In this document: positions 59,312-59,406 of the stretch, one piece after another
How positions within the stretch are numbered: position 1 is the stretch's first letter
Layout of the letters: every line of letters begins with the position of its first letter
Assembly: GCF_900113285.1 (NCBI RefSeq)
Contig: NZ_FOOT01000013.1
Coordinates: 1 to 59,406 of the forward strand
Direction of reading: 5' to 3'
Origin: Pontibacter chinhatensis
GTDB lineage: Bacteria > Bacteroidota > Bacteroidia > Cytophagales > Hymenobacteraceae
DNA length: 59,406 bases
Translations under genes and position numbers: made by a program
The notes under the pieces: model-generated
The model's input: only the letters and a program-made list of their open reading frames with translations
The model's database searches: none
Told to the model about the DNA's origin: nothing

Positions 59312-59406
59312 GGCAGTATCTAATTAACTGTGTAAATGGAGGTTTGGGCGCAAGTTCGGACCTTTTTTATTAACTTCCATAACCATTCACACAGCGATGA
59401 TAAGCA
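59312..59406. repeat. Right copy of the 95-bp terminal inverted repeat
   Basis: Exact reverse complement of 1-95, starting GGCAGTATC at 59312. Preceding bases (GGAAGTATA) differ from those beyond the left copy, so the two are independent insertions or assembly edges. See the left copy for interpretation. Confidence 0.85.

Noticed and set aside
1..59406. The inverted ends as telomeres of a linear replicon
   Set aside because: The interior holds ordinary chromosomal core genes, no replication or partition gene, and the ends lack hairpin-telomere features.

Overview
The window looks like one complete 59.4 kb assembly contig from a Bacteroidota genome, most likely Cytophagales/Hymenobacteraceae (Pontibacter-like). 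The grounds are two secreted proteins with type IX secretion C-terminal domains, several Bacteroidota-typical families (DUF4142, DUF5777, CHRD, fused PurL), promoters of the TTTG/TAnnTTTG type, and moderately GC-rich coding sequence. The first 95 and last 95 bases are perfect inverted repeats of each other, as expected if the contig stops inside two oppositely oriented copies of the same mobile element. No rRNA, CRISPR array or replication origin was seen.

Layout. 1-2033: an accessory edge with a T9SS cargo gene, a umuC remnant and tRNA-Ser. 2101-10066: a mostly minus-strand housekeeping and envelope block (asparaginase, TatD, a polysaccharide deacetylase/glycosyltransferase pair, a GAF-PP2C phosphatase, a second glycosyltransferase with an LPG-synthase-like membrane protein). 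10090-24641: ruvC, HIT, greA with a candidate small RNA, a serA-like gene, mgtE, rsmA, pepA, pdxA, the yceD-rpmF-plsX-fabH lipid/ribosome cluster, and LysM and DUF4905-like proteins. 24737-33067: an NfeD protease, a broken lipoprotein and two paralogous lipoproteins, kdsB, yciH, a lipid kinase, a universal stress protein and gap. 33247-36094: tRNA-Glu followed by two further copies of its 3' flank, bracketing a DinB-fold gene and a second universal stress protein. 36880-44607: a large T9SS surface protein, purL and a zinc alcohol dehydrogenase. 44862-57923: a stress/envelope region with two ECF sigma factors, a GH15 enzyme, a cupredoxin, a cyanophycinase-like peptidase, an anti-sigma/beta-barrel fusion, a CHRD/cytochrome/YceI/DUF5777 module, a CDF transporter and an HMA protein. 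58126-59268: an AT-rich DUF3800 gene next to the terminal repeat.

Most striking signals. (1) A non-palindromic heptamer, AAGTATA/TATACTT (core AAGTATR), occurs about 145 times by eye. That is roughly twenty times chance. It lies on both strands, in genes and between them, and is nearly absent from the apparently acquired edges. It resembles an uptake-sequence-like or HIP1-like genome-wide motif. (2) The same 13-base promoter pattern, TTGTAACG-N17-TCTAA, precedes the first ECF sigma gene, its divergent DoxX neighbour and the DUF4142-cupredoxin operon, which outlines an autoregulated regulon. (3) Two composite intergenic repeat islands carry hairpins with compensatory stem changes. (4) Purine-rich repeats sit directly after the stop codons of three genes, always in the same polarity.
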